DNA of 64,000 nucleotides from assembly GCF_032884065.1 (NCBI RefSeq), contig NC_088873.1:2107718-2171717 (forward strand), written 5' to 3'. Below, in pieces: positions 11,635 through 23,349 of the stretch. The stretch's first letter is position 1; each line of letters opens with the position of its first letter. Source of the stretch: Artemia franciscana (lineage: Eukaryota > Arthropoda > Branchiopoda > Anostraca > Artemiidae). The notes beneath the pieces are model-generated. The model was not told the origin of the DNA, searched no databases, and worked only from the letters and a program-made list of their open reading frames with translations. The position numbers and the translations under genes are program-made.

Positions 11635-12440
11635 ACGGGTTTTGAGAATATAATACAAATCACACCTAGTTCCTTTCGCATTGAACCCCAAATGATAAAT
11701 GAACTCTAAAAGATAACTGATACTAGTTAAATGAAGCTTTAAATAAAGGTTTATAATAACTATTTGTTTCATATTGACTACCATCACCTTCAGGAGTAAA
11801 TGCTAACCGTATGGTATTACTGCTATTTAAACTCAAGCTTGGTAATTTTCCATACTCTTCAATCTACTGGCAATCTAAGATGATTAACTCAATAGCTCTT
11901 AGGCCTTTTTGGGCCCAAGCTGTAGTTTTGTACCACAAAATGCCCCAAATAGCCACCTTTTTGTGGCAAAATCTGTATTGCTACATTAGATGAGAACTAG
12001 ATTTTTCAATTTCCGTTCCAATAAGTATTTTCTATATTTTTTATGACCATTGGTTTGATGTGACTACCACCGTAACAGTGGCGGTCTTGCCGTCGCTTGC
12101 GCCTGCGGTAAAATTTTTATTAGCGTCTTCCCTTAATCCCTTAAATATTTTATGCCAGGTTTTAACAAAAGTATTATTTATTAACAAAATTTTCTATTTA
12201 TATAAATTTGACTTTCCTTACTTCAGCCTCTGCAAAATTGTTCGATATCTCGAAGCAATTGATTGCTTGTGCTTCTTAACGATCTATACTCATTAACGCT
12301 AAATCATTTAATCGCTCCTTACCTGAGGTACGCTAATGTTAATTTAAGTTTACTAAACGGCCGATCATTACTGGCCATCGACACTGCAATCGCTAATAAC
12401 TTTTAATAGGTAACTCATAAGTTTGTGAAGACTGCTTCAT
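11635..12440. other. Intergenic sequence, no gene seen
   Basis: AT-rich, with short frames on both strands that carry no recognisable motif. Nothing repeat-like was matched elsewhere in the window. Confidence 0.4.
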
Positions 12441-13229
12441 CTCTATATTGCACAGTTAATTTTAGCACATACACAGGTTTCTTTAGGGAAATGTGCCGCT
12501 GTCAAATTATTTTTTTTTTCATATCTTGGGAGCTCGTGAGATAACTGATTGGGATCTAAAACTTTGGAATATTTTTCATCAAGTTTGAGGTAATTCGCCT
12601 CAAAATCATTAACATTCGTGTAATTCGGAAATAATTTTCGTGTATTAAGCGGAAACCCAAAATTTGTGTTCAAATCTGAAAGTCATCATAAACGGTCATT
12701 GGATTCTACAGCCATTTCATCAAGACTGACACCTATAGATTTTTTAAGTCAGTGTGTTGGATTGAGTCCTCTTGCACGACATGATCTACTTTAAGCACAC
12801 ACATCACAATGTTTGTACATTTTTGTATGGAATGCTAGTAAGTCATTGATAAATCGATCTCTATTTTTGCTAACGTATTTGGAAACAGTTTTAATTTCTA
12901 TCGCCGCCTCATGAACATTTAAAGCTTTTGACGGTATCATTTTATTTAACTCAATTTATGATAGGTAATGCTTCCACCCAAAACCATAGGGCTGTAAAAT
13001 AATTAGTACATGTTTCCAAGTCGTATATTGTTCTGTAATCCTTAGCTTTTGTTTCCTGGTTTGAGTTGTTAACAATTGATTCAAGTAGTTTTATCAAATC
13101 GAACAGCTGGCTATGTATTGCTTTAACGATATCATCTCTTGAACTCGATCTCGATTTTAAGATTTTGGACCCCTGAAATTTCCGTACCCGGGAAAAGTGC
13201 CCCCTCTTCCTCCCTCCTCTTAGAACCAC
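12441..13229 (-). pseudogene. hAT/ZMYM-like transposase-derived remnant
   Basis: Reading the - strand from 13229, the frame contains IYDLETCTNYFTALWFWVEA, then LPIINELNKM, IPSKALNVHEAAIEIKTVSK and NRDRFINDLLAFHTKMYKHC. This resembles the DUF4371 / hAT-transposase core of zinc-finger MYM-type-1-like proteins (an aromatic 'FxxxLWFW..L..IN.LNK' helix, then '..A...I......R..F'). After stops near 12790 and 12750 a second piece (12443-12673) gives VNDFEANYLKLDEKY and similar charged sequence, as expected before the hAT dimerisation region. Internal stops mean it is inactive. Assignment is by pattern memory. Confidence 0.45.
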
Positions 13230-14494
13230 CTCTTGTTAAATTGAATGAGGCAGTCTATTCAGGCTATAGAAATTCCTTATATAAAAATTGTTGAGACCAA
13301 ATTATTAAGACCGATCCGAAGTTTCCAAATTGTTGAAGGAGGGGAAAATAGGCAAGATGATATTTATTTTATGCGTAACTAACCAAATTACGCATAGGAT
13401 GCAATATTGGAATTGAACTCTTGTTCAACTTTGTTTTTATCTTTTCTGTCGATATATTCAGCCACAGTTCCAAATTGGCTAAGATAGGCTACCATACTAA
13501 TATGCCTTTAAGTATGTAAATATAAAGCCCTTCAGTATCATTTTTTTTTAGTTTTTTCTAACTAACCCAATCGCAGGCTATTTTCTATGTTTACGCTATT
13601 TCATCTTAGTTATAGTGCAGTAATGCAAAAACGACAAAGACTATTTAATGTAAAAAAGCTAATGACATTTCCACAATTATTGCAATATAGTTTAGAAAAA
13701 AATAGAAAAGAGAATTTAAAAATATTAGCCGGGTGTTTTTTCTGTTTGAAAAAGAGGTAAGTTGTAATTCTTTATTAGCCCAAGCAACTCATTTTGCAGA
13801 CAAGATGAGAATTCTTTTTGTATCTCGGAAAAATACACTTTGAATGTCAGAACACTAGCAATGAACCAAAACTACGAATTGCCAAGATCTTTATTTACAT
13901 TTTTGGAAAACGTATTTTAATTCTAAACTAAAAATGTCCTTGAATCTAAGGAGCTACTTTAAGACCCCATTTTAGCAATATGTAACAGATTAATATACTA
14001 CTCTAAAAATGAAAAGCAAGAAGACGGTAAAGTAGGTGTTTTCAGAAACCTGTAATTCAAATAAAAGATTCTATCCCACAGTGCTCAACTACCTCCTAAT
14101 ACTGAAAGGCCGATCTACAGGGTGATGATCCAAATTATGAAAAAGACAATGGAAAACGAGCTAATTTAGTAATGAAGATCTACTGTGCAGAAAATAGCGA
14201 GAGTGAGTAGGAAGAGCCGTATTGGTACCGGCCGGCCTCTTGGCCTTAAACTGCTGGGGACAGGTAGCTCAAGTACTCGCACTTCCCACAAACCAAACAG
14301 AAGAGAAGAGAGAATGAAAAAGAAGGATTGCTAGTGCCATCTTGAAGTCAAAGGGGTGAAAGGACTGTATGCAGTCTGTATACCCTCATACAAATTATGG
14401 AATGGAAGTGCTCAAATATTTTTCGCCTTTGTCGAGAGCTTCTGATAAAACTTTGTTAGGACTAAAATTGATTGAATAAGGACCTTTCTGTGAG
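13230..14494. other. Intergenic region, no gene seen
   Basis: No long frame with coding character on either strand. About 14095-14400 has mixed composition and could be old LINE 3' sequence leading to the fragment at 14495, but I could not read protein from it. Confidence 0.35.
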
Positions 14495-14600
14495 GGTGTT
14501 AAGAGGGAGCCTTTGAATAGATTAGGATGGAGGAGGAGCATGCGTAGGTGTGTTGGCATCACACAGCTTGGTCCTGAATAGAGTTGTTAGTAGTAGAAAT
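14495..14600 (+). mobile_element. 3' tip of LINE family 'RWLGHVL'
   Basis: Reads EGVKREPLNRLGWRRS, matching the C-terminal WDGIKREASNRLGWRRSVHS of the copy at 28035-28500 and WEGAKRKALSSLELR at 62850-62907. It is followed by the shared 3' tail with a short (TAG)n run near 14588. Only the last codons and tail remain. Confidence 0.6.
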
Positions 14601-14915
14601 AGCATTTGGATTAATATTTCATCTTTTTCCTTTTCTAGCAATTAGTGTCCTTGGGACGTACTTGCTTTTAAAGAATTTATTTTTTTGGCCACATAAATCG
14701 TCTTGTTCAATTGTATCTCAATTTCCATCTCTGGTAAAAGCTCAGAAAAAAAGCTTTTTGATTTCCAAATTTTTAGCTCGTGAGGAATTAGCTGGGTGAT
14801 GAATTTACAATTTGACGAGTAGGCTAGGTAGCGTTTTGAAGCAAAGCGATTCAATTTAAAAGGAACTGCTTTCAGATTAATGCCTACTAGGCTATTCCCT
14901 AATTTTCATTGAAAG
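14601..14915 (+). promoter_or_regulatory. Presumed 5' region of PRMT7
   Basis: This 0.3-kb gap separates a LINE 3' tip from the first PRMT7 coding exon. I see no clear TATA box or initiator. An in-frame TGA at 14910-14912 lies two codons before the chosen ATG, consistent with leader sequence if the exon is continuous here. An AG at 14914-14915 could alternatively be an acceptor for an upstream exon. Confidence 0.25.
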
Positions 14916-15017
14916 ATGGAAGATTCTAACAACTTTTTAGAAAATATTGGAGACATTGATGGCGAACAAGATATTGCAAGATCTGCTTATGCCGATATGC
15001 TTCATGATATTGAAAGG
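14916..15017 (+). CDS. PRMT7: PRMT7 coding exon 1 (residues 1-34)
   Basis: PRMT7 transfers methyl groups from S-adenosylmethionine to arginine in histones, Sm proteins and other substrates, making only monomethylarginine (type III). This exon encodes the start of the protein and carries the substrate-side segment DIARSAYADMLHD (about residues 19-31), near identical to the animal PRMT7 consensus '.EIARSSYADMLHD'. It ends AGG followed by gtagct, phase 0, a usable donor. The usual N-terminal 'NP.TG...W.E....YDYH' stretch is not present: it is replaced by an acidic leader, MEDSNNFLENIGDIDGE. Either the N-terminus has diverged or an upstream exon supplies it. An in-frame TGA just upstream favours this ATG. 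Confidence 0.85.
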
Positions 15018-15145
15018 GTAGCTTAATTATTCAATCTTGCTGAAGTCTACTTAAAGATGCTTGGACTAGCCTAATTCATTCAAAGTTTAGTCTAGAATCA
15101 GTGTTTAAAGCTAAAATTCTAGGTTTTGTTCGATTTTGTTTTGGT

Positions 15146-15768
15146 TACATTCTAGTTAATTGACTTCTTGCTATCTCAGAAAGGGTTTAGGTTAGGAAAA
15201 TGAAACTTTCAGAGATGAATCTACAGACTAAAGTATGTCCCAGGAAGGTATTTTGAAGCAATTTTGAAGCAACTACATCCACTCCTTCTCCCTCTAGAGG
15301 GCCCTTACCTTTGATGACCTTTAAAAATATGTGTGTTATAAAAGTGAAACCTTGCAAAATAGATCTTCTGCTTAATTGAAGTACAACAAAATTGTTTTCA
15401 GCTTCATAGCTTTGCTCATTTCCATTTTATGAAGTTTTAAAGATATGCAAATACATTTCCTAAATTTTGAAAAAAAAAACATTGATATGGCTAAAAATTC
15501 TACTTGAATAACAGGAATTGCATTTTCAGAACTAAAGGCAGAGAAAAAGCAACTAGTAACTGAAAATTAAGGTAAAATGTTGTTTTGTCAAAATTTCAAC
15601 CTGTCATGTAGGCAAATTTTAGGGCCCTCTAGAGGGAGAAGGAGTAGAGGTGGGTACTTTAAAATACCTTCCTGGGACATACTGTAGCCTGTAGACCCAT
15701 CCTTGAAAGTTTCATTTTCCTAACCTAAACCCTTTCCAAGATAGCAAGAAGTCAATTAACTAGAATTT
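15146..15768. repeat. Foldback element F (type copy) with long terminal inverted repeats
   Basis: The left arm (about 15146-15310) reads 'ctagttaattgacttcttgctatct', 'aaagggtttaggttaggaaaatgaaactttc', 'tatgtcccaggaaggtatttt' and 'ccttctccctctagagggccct'. The right arm (about 15615-15768) is its near reverse complement, starting 'agggccctctagagggagaagg'. The 300-bp spacer is AT-rich and non-coding. Long arms and no ORF mark a non-autonomous foldback/MITE. Related fragments litter 5.2-9.3 kb. Confidence 0.8.
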
Positions 15769-18136
15769 TACCTTTGTTTTCTTTAAAGTAGGCTTTGCTA
15801 GTTATGTCTGCTGAAGCAAATTTCCAGGAAAGATAATAGGTTTTCATTGATAAAGAGGCCATTTTCCTGTGGATACAAGCTGGATGAAAATCTTAGGCAA
15901 ACCAAATTGAACATCAACATGAGTTTGTCTTAATATATGAATTTGTCCATTGATAGTAGGTTTTTTCAGTAAATGTAGGCTATCATAGTTCATACTAGGC
16001 TGCTGAATTACCAATAAACAACATGTCATTTGATGCCTTTTTTAAGCTCTTTACAAATATAATAATTGCTTCTATTGCAAATTCAAATTTAAGCACTTTT
16101 TGAACTCTTAAAAATGATAAATTTTTAATTAAAGTATCAGTTATTGGTTGTTTCCAACAAAATAATACTACATTTTCTCAGATCCAAAATTATTTATAGT
16201 TAGGTTAGGATGGGCTAGGTTGAAAAGTTCTTAAACTTGAATTTGTAATAGAAGCAATTATTATATTAATAAAGAGCATAAAAGAAAGGCATTGAGTGGT
16301 AGACTATATTCACTTTATTACTAAGTCAATAGTATGAACTGTGATATGTTAACTGATTTTTTGCTTCCATCAGCTTTGAAGCCATCACTTATTGTGCTTT
16401 ACAGAGCCTAAGTTCAATTCTGCCTTTCAACCAGTGTAGAACTGGATTGACAAATCCACCTTCTTGTTGAACCAATGGTAGTTTTTATGAGTGCAGGAGG
16501 TGAACATGAGTTCAGCTCATTCCTGTGAAAATTTATCTCAAGTAAAAGAACCCTTAAAGTAGGGTGAAGGTACCAATGATTTGACAGTGCAATTTTGTAC
16601 AAATGGAATAACTCTGCATAGCCATGACTTGGAGTGCCTTCTCTTGAAGCTAATTTTGTATTTCAATGATAGGAAACATTGACACCATATCCAATACACC
16701 CAGATCAGAAAAGAACATTCAATTCAGTCAGTTTCCTCTTTTCAAAAAAAGCTCCTGATAATTTTCCAGCTATGTAATGTTCAAACTGTTATTACTTTAT
16801 TATTTAATACAAAAAAAGTTGGGATTAGCACCAATGGATCAAGATACATTTGATCTTATTCAAATTCAGTAATAAATTTCTGAAGTTATTAAGAAATCAT
16901 GTTGCTAGTCTCCTATATTATTTTCTGTTGTTAGTGTTGAAGTTTGATTTCCATAAAAATTTCACATTAGTTTAAGCCAAAGTAATGAAAGTTATTTCTT
17001 TTGTTTGTGTGTGTGTGTTTTTTTTTGTGATATACCATGCACTTAAGTATGCCATTAGGCATTTGTGCTGTTTGTTTATATGGTTTAATTCTTGTTGTAA
17101 ATAAATATGTATCTATCTATCATTGTCAAAACTAGGTTCCAAATGTAAAAAAAAATCTTGTTTAGTGTAGTGGAATACCAGGCACACTAAAAATGTTCCT
17201 TCAACCAAATTCAAACATAGATAGTGGCTTCTATAAATGGATTTATTTCTTTTGCAAATATCTTGTAGTAACCTTGTCAAAATTTTTGACAGACAGCAAC
17301 AGGCCCTGTCAAAATATAAGTGACTCTATCCAAACTTCTCTGAACATGTAAAACAGATGAGAAATAGTTAGTGTTGAAATTCAAGGGTCCATTGACAAAA
17401 CTATAGCTGTTGAATTTACGGATGCCGACTACTGTCAAAAATTGCAAAGGTTCACATAGAAGTCATTTTTCCCTTTTCTTAGCAATTATCAATGAAACTA
17501 AAAAAATAAAATAAATAAGATTATCAAATTTAAAAAACCTTATTTTCTAGGGGGAGGGAGTAAATGCCTACAACCATGTCATAGAAATATCAAAAGTGAC
17601 CCCCTCAAAATCCTAACCTATGTTTTAGATGAAGCTAAGAATCTACAGATGAAAATAGAATCCATTAAATCAAATTCTGTCACTATTTCTAATAATATTA
17701 AATAGGAAATATAGTTCTAGGCATTTACCCCCCATGGACAATACCCTCCCAGAAAATACCCCCTCCCCCATGGAAAATAAGGCTTTCCAAGTTTGAGAAT
17801 TTTATTCGATTTTTTTTTTCTGTAGGGGGAAGGAATTTTGGTACCTTGTATATTATATGCCACTCATTCAAGTTCACACTGTGTAAAACTTGAGAACAAA
17901 CTGGTTTCTTTGTTAGTTTCTATCAGCTTAGCATGAGACAAAGACAAGTGACACCTTGGCACTGAAAGCAGCTACTTTTGGAATGGCAAGGAGGAATTTT
18001 TATCAACTTCTTTCCAATTTTGAATATTGCCATACAAAAGCAAAATTGGAAACAAAGTTTGTAATAATACAATAGTTGAAGATGGCAAGTCACAATAATT
18101 TTCTGGATCCAACTCCAAAATTCTGCTGCCTGTTGG
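15769..18136. other. Intronic AT-rich sequence, no gene seen
   Basis: No coding region or clear repeat structure was recognised. There is a (TG)n/T tract near 17009-17030 and pyrimidine/purine-rich sequence with C-runs near 17720-17780. Confidence 0.4.
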
Positions 18137-18144
18137 GTTAGAAG

Positions 18145-18447
18145 TTGAACCACAAGCTTGACAAATACTCAGCTGTTTTCTTTAGTGACAAAGAAAGCAA
18201 GGTGCCATATTTTGTTGGTAGGATTCTGGACTCTCCTGACAATGGACAGTCCAAACTAACATTATTCAAGTGGATTAGAATTGCAGATCACACTTTGGAA
18301 CAGCCAAATGTTGGTGAAATTTACACTGTCAATAATAAACTTGCTGGACCACTAAAACTGACAGAGAGTGGGCCATTGCAGATAATGTTTGGAGATGCTA
18401 TTCCTGTGGAATATATGCAACAGTTGGAAAAAAGAAGATTTATGTGA
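18145..18447 (+). CDS. Hypothetical protein fragment, possibly transposon-derived
   Basis: A 100-codon frame on the + strand begins after a stop at 18139-18141 with LNHKLDKYSAVFFSDKESKV and continues PYFVGRILDSPDNGQSKLTL, then FKWIRIADHTLEQPNVGEIY, to a stop at 18447. It has good coding character (mixed hydrophobic/charged residues, no low complexity) but I do not recognise it. The 'KYSAVFFSDKESKVPYFVGRI' start looks like a small beta-rich chromatin-reader-like or transposon accessory domain; that is only an impression. It sits alone in PRMT7 intron 1 without obvious splice partners, and is more likely a mobile-element or pseudogene remnant than a host gene. Confidence 0.35.
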   Translation: MNHKLDKYSAVFFSDKESKVPYFVGRILDSPDNGQSKLTLFKWIRIADHTLEQPNVGEIYTVNNKLAGPLKLTESGPLQIMFGDAIPVEYMQQLEKRRFM

Positions 18448-19519
18448 TCTAGGTCACAATATCACACTCCTTATGATTAACTGATTTGTATACTAATACT
18501 AAATATAGTATACCGATTTGTATACTGTACACTAAATACTACATACTTAAAACAATTTTGTTAGTATTATTGCTTCTACTTTTTGAAGTGTTTTATACTG
18601 TTATACTTTAAATGAAGTTGAAGAAAAACAAAGAAACAAGAATATACAGGTTGAAGGCACCAGGTTCTGCTCACAGGTATTTCCCAAGTATTTTGACACA
18701 TGTCAAATTAGGTTCCAACTTGCATCAAAAACAGGCAACTTTTTTGCTGTGCCAAATTTGTTGGTGAAAATGCTCTACTTTTAGAAAATCAGAGTTTTGT
18801 ACCCTTTTCATACAAAACTTCAAACTTCTCATTAAACAATTAGATTTCTAGATGTTTTTCTTACGTACTGAAACCCTTTTGAAACCAAAAGTCTTTAAAA
18901 TTAAGCTTCTGGAGCAAAAACTGTCAAATTGTCAGTACCTTCACCCTAATTAAGAAATTTTGTTTTTCAAACTGAAAGTAAAACGTTAAATTTTACAAAA
19001 AGCAGAAATTATTTTGTATGTAAGGGACTGCCCTTCCCTCAAACCCTGCTCCTTATGTTAATTTTTAAGCTCTTTGTATGTATAGGCTCTATGTAATTAC
19101 TTATAACCCATCATACTAAAAGAAAAATAATACACTTAGTCACAATTAAAAGAACAAAAAGAAAATCAACACTCAAAAATCACAACAAACTTTAGTTGTA
19201 GACATTAAAAATGACATGTTGTCATTCATGATCAATTTGCTTATTAGACAGTTGAGCTTGAAGCTCACAGGGTTTACCACATAGATCAGGAAAATTATAT
19301 TTCTTCATGAAGTACATGTTACAGGTCCTTGGGGGGACTTGTAGGAGAAACTTAGCATATTTAAAAAATACATGATTCATTTTAAGATGATCAGATTCAC
19401 TAAATATTTGGTAAAATAGCACCATGACAACTACCCTTGCTCTGGTTAAGTATAATGTCTTATTACTACTCCTTATCTTATGAGACAATGTCTGTCTTAG
19501 GAGATCTTTTGTCTAATAT
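18448..19519. other. Intronic sequence, no gene seen
   Basis: AT-rich. Around 18490-18545 there are short imperfect direct repeats of 'tttgtatac..tactaaat'. No coding evidence. Confidence 0.4.
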
Positions 19520-21820
19520 TTGTGCCAACTACCCATTCAGCTGGTATTGACCAAGTTTTCAAACAGAAAAAATCCCAATGAACATCCCAAGACAATTCTT
19601 ACAGACACATTTACTGTTACCCACTGCAATGTACATGGTCTGTGGTCCAAGTCGAACCATCTGCAGCATATGATGAATGAGGTCTCCACATGTGTCATGT
19701 GTGTATCTGAGACCAGACTGAATTCTGGCGTCATTGATAGTGGTATCAACATTGTCGGTTACACTCTGCTAAGGCTGGATTGCAAAAACCCACAAAACTC
19801 AACTTTTGGTGGTGATGGTGTTGCTATGTACCTTAAAATAACATCTCTTTTTTGGCCCTTACAATTCCTAGTAATTAGGTGGTCCTTAGGGTGAAAGTAA
19901 ACCTGCCAAACAAATCATTTGTTATTGGTATGGTCTATTACCCACCAAAAATGAAAATCACCAATCATCTGGAACCTTGCTTGGAATTTGTGAGGGAAAA
20001 AGTTCCCTAAATAAGGTATAATAATCTGAGGAGACTTCAACATTCATCATGGCCACTGGCTGAAAAGTCATTCAACTGAGGCAGAATGCTTAGCCCTTTT
20101 GCCAGCAACCATGTGGCAGTTGTAGCTCATGAAAATCTCAAAATACCTCCACCTGTAAAGCACAAGCAGATCATCAGGCAATATTACAGCACAGACTGGG
20201 ATGGTCTACAAAACTTCTTATCAGCAAAGGCCTGGGGTAAATTTTTAAAAGAAGGCCCAGATAAAGCAGCCACACTTTGCAAAAAAGTGATTACAAAGGC
20301 CATTGAGCAATTCATCCCATCAAAAACAGTAAAAGTCTCATCTTGAAATAAGCGTTGGTTTAATGCTGATTGTAGAAAGGCAGCCAGGGCCAGAAAAAAG
20401 GCTCACAAGAAATGGCATTGGACTGAATCCAGTGAGGAACAGGCTGCTTTTATTAGTGACCTAAACAAGTCTGTTAATGCTGCACGTCAAGCTAGAGTCA
20501 ATTACAAACACAAGTTTGTAGACAGACTAAAAAGTGCCCCTGCAAAGAGGTGGTGGAGGGTCACCAAAGAAGCTCTACCATCATCTAAATCTACATCAAT
20601 ATCCTCACTTCATATTGAAAGGACTATGATCTAGTTAGGCCAGGAAAAGGCAGGTGCTCTTGCCCAAGCCTTTTTGAAGGTCTCCCAACTTGATGAAGGC
20701 CGAGTCTCCCCTTCCCGTCTCTGCCACAAATTAATGTGAAAATCACCAGCATTAACATAACTATTAGTAAGGTGTTCAGAACGCTAAGCCAGCTGGACGT
20801 CACCAAAGCTTCAGTACCTGACACAATCCATAATCTCATTCTTAAAAGATGTGAACTTGCTGGTCCTCTTGCCTTTCTGTATAGAAATGCTTTGCAGAGG
20901 GATCATTCCTAAAAGCCTGGAAAACTACTTATGTGGTCCCTGTTCTAAAGGCAGCATCTAACCTTACTAATATAAGATTGTATTGTCCAATAAGTCTGCT
21001 GTTCTGTGTAGGTAAAGTTTATGGAAGCATCATTAATAAGACCCTTTACCAATACCTTAAATCACATCTGATGCTGACAGATATGCAAAAGGGTTTTTGC
21101 AGAAAACAGTCTACATTAGACTGTCTGATTGCACAATACCAAGAGTGGGTTGAGCTCCTTTCTCAGTGGCACAATCTTTGCCTTCTCTTCTTTGACATCA
21201 CAAAGCCTGTGATTGTGTATGGCACTAGGAACTTCTTTGTAAACTGAAAGTATGTGGAATTGATGGTCAACTATTTGAGGTGCTTGCTGACTTACTTTGT
21301 CAACAATCATTGCAGGTTGTCCTTGATGGTTTCATATCAAAAGAACACCCAGTCTTATTGGCAGTACCCCAAAGAAGTATTCTTGGACCAACTCTTTTCT
21401 TGGTGTTAGGGGGCAGCCTTGTGAAGAAACCTCACCATTTTTATGATGACATAACAACAAAATCATCAATTGCAAAAGATGAAGATCCCAGCAAACCCCA
21501 CATGGAGGTTCAGGCTGACCTGGAGAGAATTGAGGCGTGAGCAGATGCCTGGCTTGTAAGTTTTAACATATTGAATACCAAAGAGCTCCTAATTTCTAAG
21601 GTGCATAATATGAGGGCTCATCCTGATTTTGTCTTCAAAGGAGAGGCAATAACACGAGTTGACACATTTCGCCTGCAGAGAGTTAATTTCTCTTCAGATC
21701 TTCCATCAACTGAACATCTTAGTAAAATTAGATCCTCTTGCTCCAAGAAGCTAGGAGTTATCCTAAGATGCAAAGGTCTTCTCCCTGATGAGTCTATTCT
21801 GCCAATTTTCAATTTGTAAT
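19520..21820 (+). mobile_element. Degenerate non-LTR retrotransposon (endonuclease-RT)
   Basis: The endonuclease starts with THCNVHGLWSKSNHL (about 19617), then CVSETRLNSG (about 19700), GGDGVAMYLK (about 19810) and the catalytic GDFNIHHG (about 20031). The linker region is basic: RARKKAHKKWHW (about 20390). RT blocks follow: LDVTKASVPD (about 20795, the 'LD..KA.GPD' box), FCRKQSTLDCLIAQ (about 21096), LLFFDITKP (about 21183, the first catalytic Asp), VPQRSILGPTLF (about 21363) and FYDDITTKSS (about 21437, the YxDD box). Several stops and frame changes (for example about 19892, 20346, 21247 and 21538) make it inactive. It ends against an opposite-strand LINE near 21830. Confidence 0.85.
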
Positions 21821-22148
21821 AAAAAAATAAAATATTTGGCATGGCTGTATTATCATAAACCTTTGCAAAAAGGGCTCTATTTAAATGGATTTTGGAACTT
21901 ATTATTGTGCTGTAAGAACCATGTATTCTACTCTCCATATTATCAAACATTAGTTACTTAGTTTTCAGAAGATTCTTACCAATTGGGAGACCAATATATG
22001 TCAACTTATCACAAGGCTTAACTTCAGTACCATTCAAACTTATGGTTACGTTATCACCTCTAGTTGCACCTGAATCATTGAAAATCAAAATTTCAAATTT
22101 CGTTTCATTTAAGGACAAACCGATTTCATGGCAATTTCCAGAATTTCA

Positions 22149-22171
22149 CAAAAAAAAAAAAAAAAAAAATT
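22149..22171 (+). repeat. Poly(A) run
   Basis: About 20 consecutive A residues separate the C-terminal LINE RT block (- strand) from the tandem repeat. It may mark the tail of an insertion. Confidence 0.6.
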
Positions 22172-22273
22172 CAACCCAAAAGTAGTCATGCTAACATTGA
22201 AAACTTCATTTGCACAAAAAATATTGATGCATCTCCACCTTTGTAAATGCAACAGGAAGAGAGTTTGCGATGA

Positions 22274-22675
22274 GCCAGCAGTGTTGTGGAGTTATGTACT
22301 GTTGTTGAAATAATAGAGCATTGTTTAGCCCTAATTGTTTGATACTAATTAGTATTTCATTAGTCAAAATAGCATTTCTAGGAATTCTTATTAAAGCTTA
22401 ATTGCAATGGGCCAGCAGTGTTGTGGAGTTATGTACTGTTGGTGAAATAATAGAGCCCTGTTTAGCCCTAATTGTTTGATACTAATTAGTATTTCATTAG
22501 TCAAAATATCATTTCTAGGAATTCTTATTAAAGCTTAATTGCAATGAGCCAGCAGTGTTGTGGAGTTATGTACTGTCGGTGAAATAATAGAACCCTATTT
22601 AGCCCTAATTGTTTGATACTAATTGGTGTTTCATTAGTCAAAATATCATTTCTACGAATTATTATTAAAGCTTTC
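22274..22675. repeat. 137-bp tandem repeat, three copies
   Basis: The motif 'gccagcagtgttgtggagttatgtactgt' recurs at 22274, 22411 and 22548, a regular spacing of 137 bp. Each unit contains 'ttgtttgatactaatt' and 'catttcta.gaatt'. The three are near identical, so amplification is recent. The array sits inside the - strand LINE. Confidence 0.9.
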
Positions 22676-23349
22676 ATATTTCATGTAAAGAATACATGTA
22701 AATAATAGGTCCAACTAAATCTGGTGATCCTCCACAGTTCAAAAGCTTATTCATTGCTTGGGGATGCTATACCATGTCAAGCACTTTATTAACATCATAT
22801 ATTCCAAAGGTTAGAGTCTCATCAAACTCATCAGCATCAACCAATAAATTATATAAACATCTCAGAGCATAGGAACATCCAAGCTTGGGTTGGAATTTAA
22901 ACTGGTAGGGAGGCATATGACAAGTAGAACACAGAATACCAATTATAAGCAATTGAAAAACATTATCAAATACACATAAAACAGTAGGCTAATAGGTCTG
23001 TACAATGAAAACTAATATGGATCCTTCCCTCTTTTAAGGATCAGGGAAATAATAATTAAACAAAGGGAGTACTTCCTACAAAGATACCTGGCCCAGGAGT
23101 CAGCAGTCAATCATTTGAATCACTTTCAAATTTATCACATCATTTAGTATCAGGTTCTGCAAACTGCCTTGTAAAATACAAAAACCATTGTAATTCACTG
23201 CTATTAGCTTTGTTTTCACTGGTTTTATTATTTGCCAAACAGGTCTTCCAATAAGAATACTTCTCATTTAAATCCAACATCCCTTGTGGTTTAGCATTTT
23301 TCTTAAAGAATTATGACAAAAAGACAGACTTTAACATAAAAGGTAAGAT

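Larger units (their letters stand above)
21835..23300 (-). mobile_element. Degenerate LINE reverse transcriptase, - strand, interrupted by tandem repeat
   Basis: Reading the - strand from about 23060: KEGRIHISF, then YQFKFQPKLGCSYALRCLYN (about 22890), GIYDVNKVLD (about 22790, the first catalytic Asp region) and GGSPDLVGPIIYM (about 22725). After an interruption it resumes with HEIGLSLNETKFEILIFNDS (about 22125), VTISLNGTEV, CDKLTYIGLPIGKNL (about 21990) and SYSTIISSKIHLNRALFAK (about 21895). The YxDD box is missing where the 137-bp tandem repeat and an A-run lie. It is in head-to-head style opposition with the + strand LINE ending at 21820. Confidence 0.7.

Noticed and set aside
22274-22675. 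Regularly spaced repeat considered as a CRISPR array
   Set aside because: Whole 137-bp units are repeated with no unique spacers, in a eukaryotic intron.
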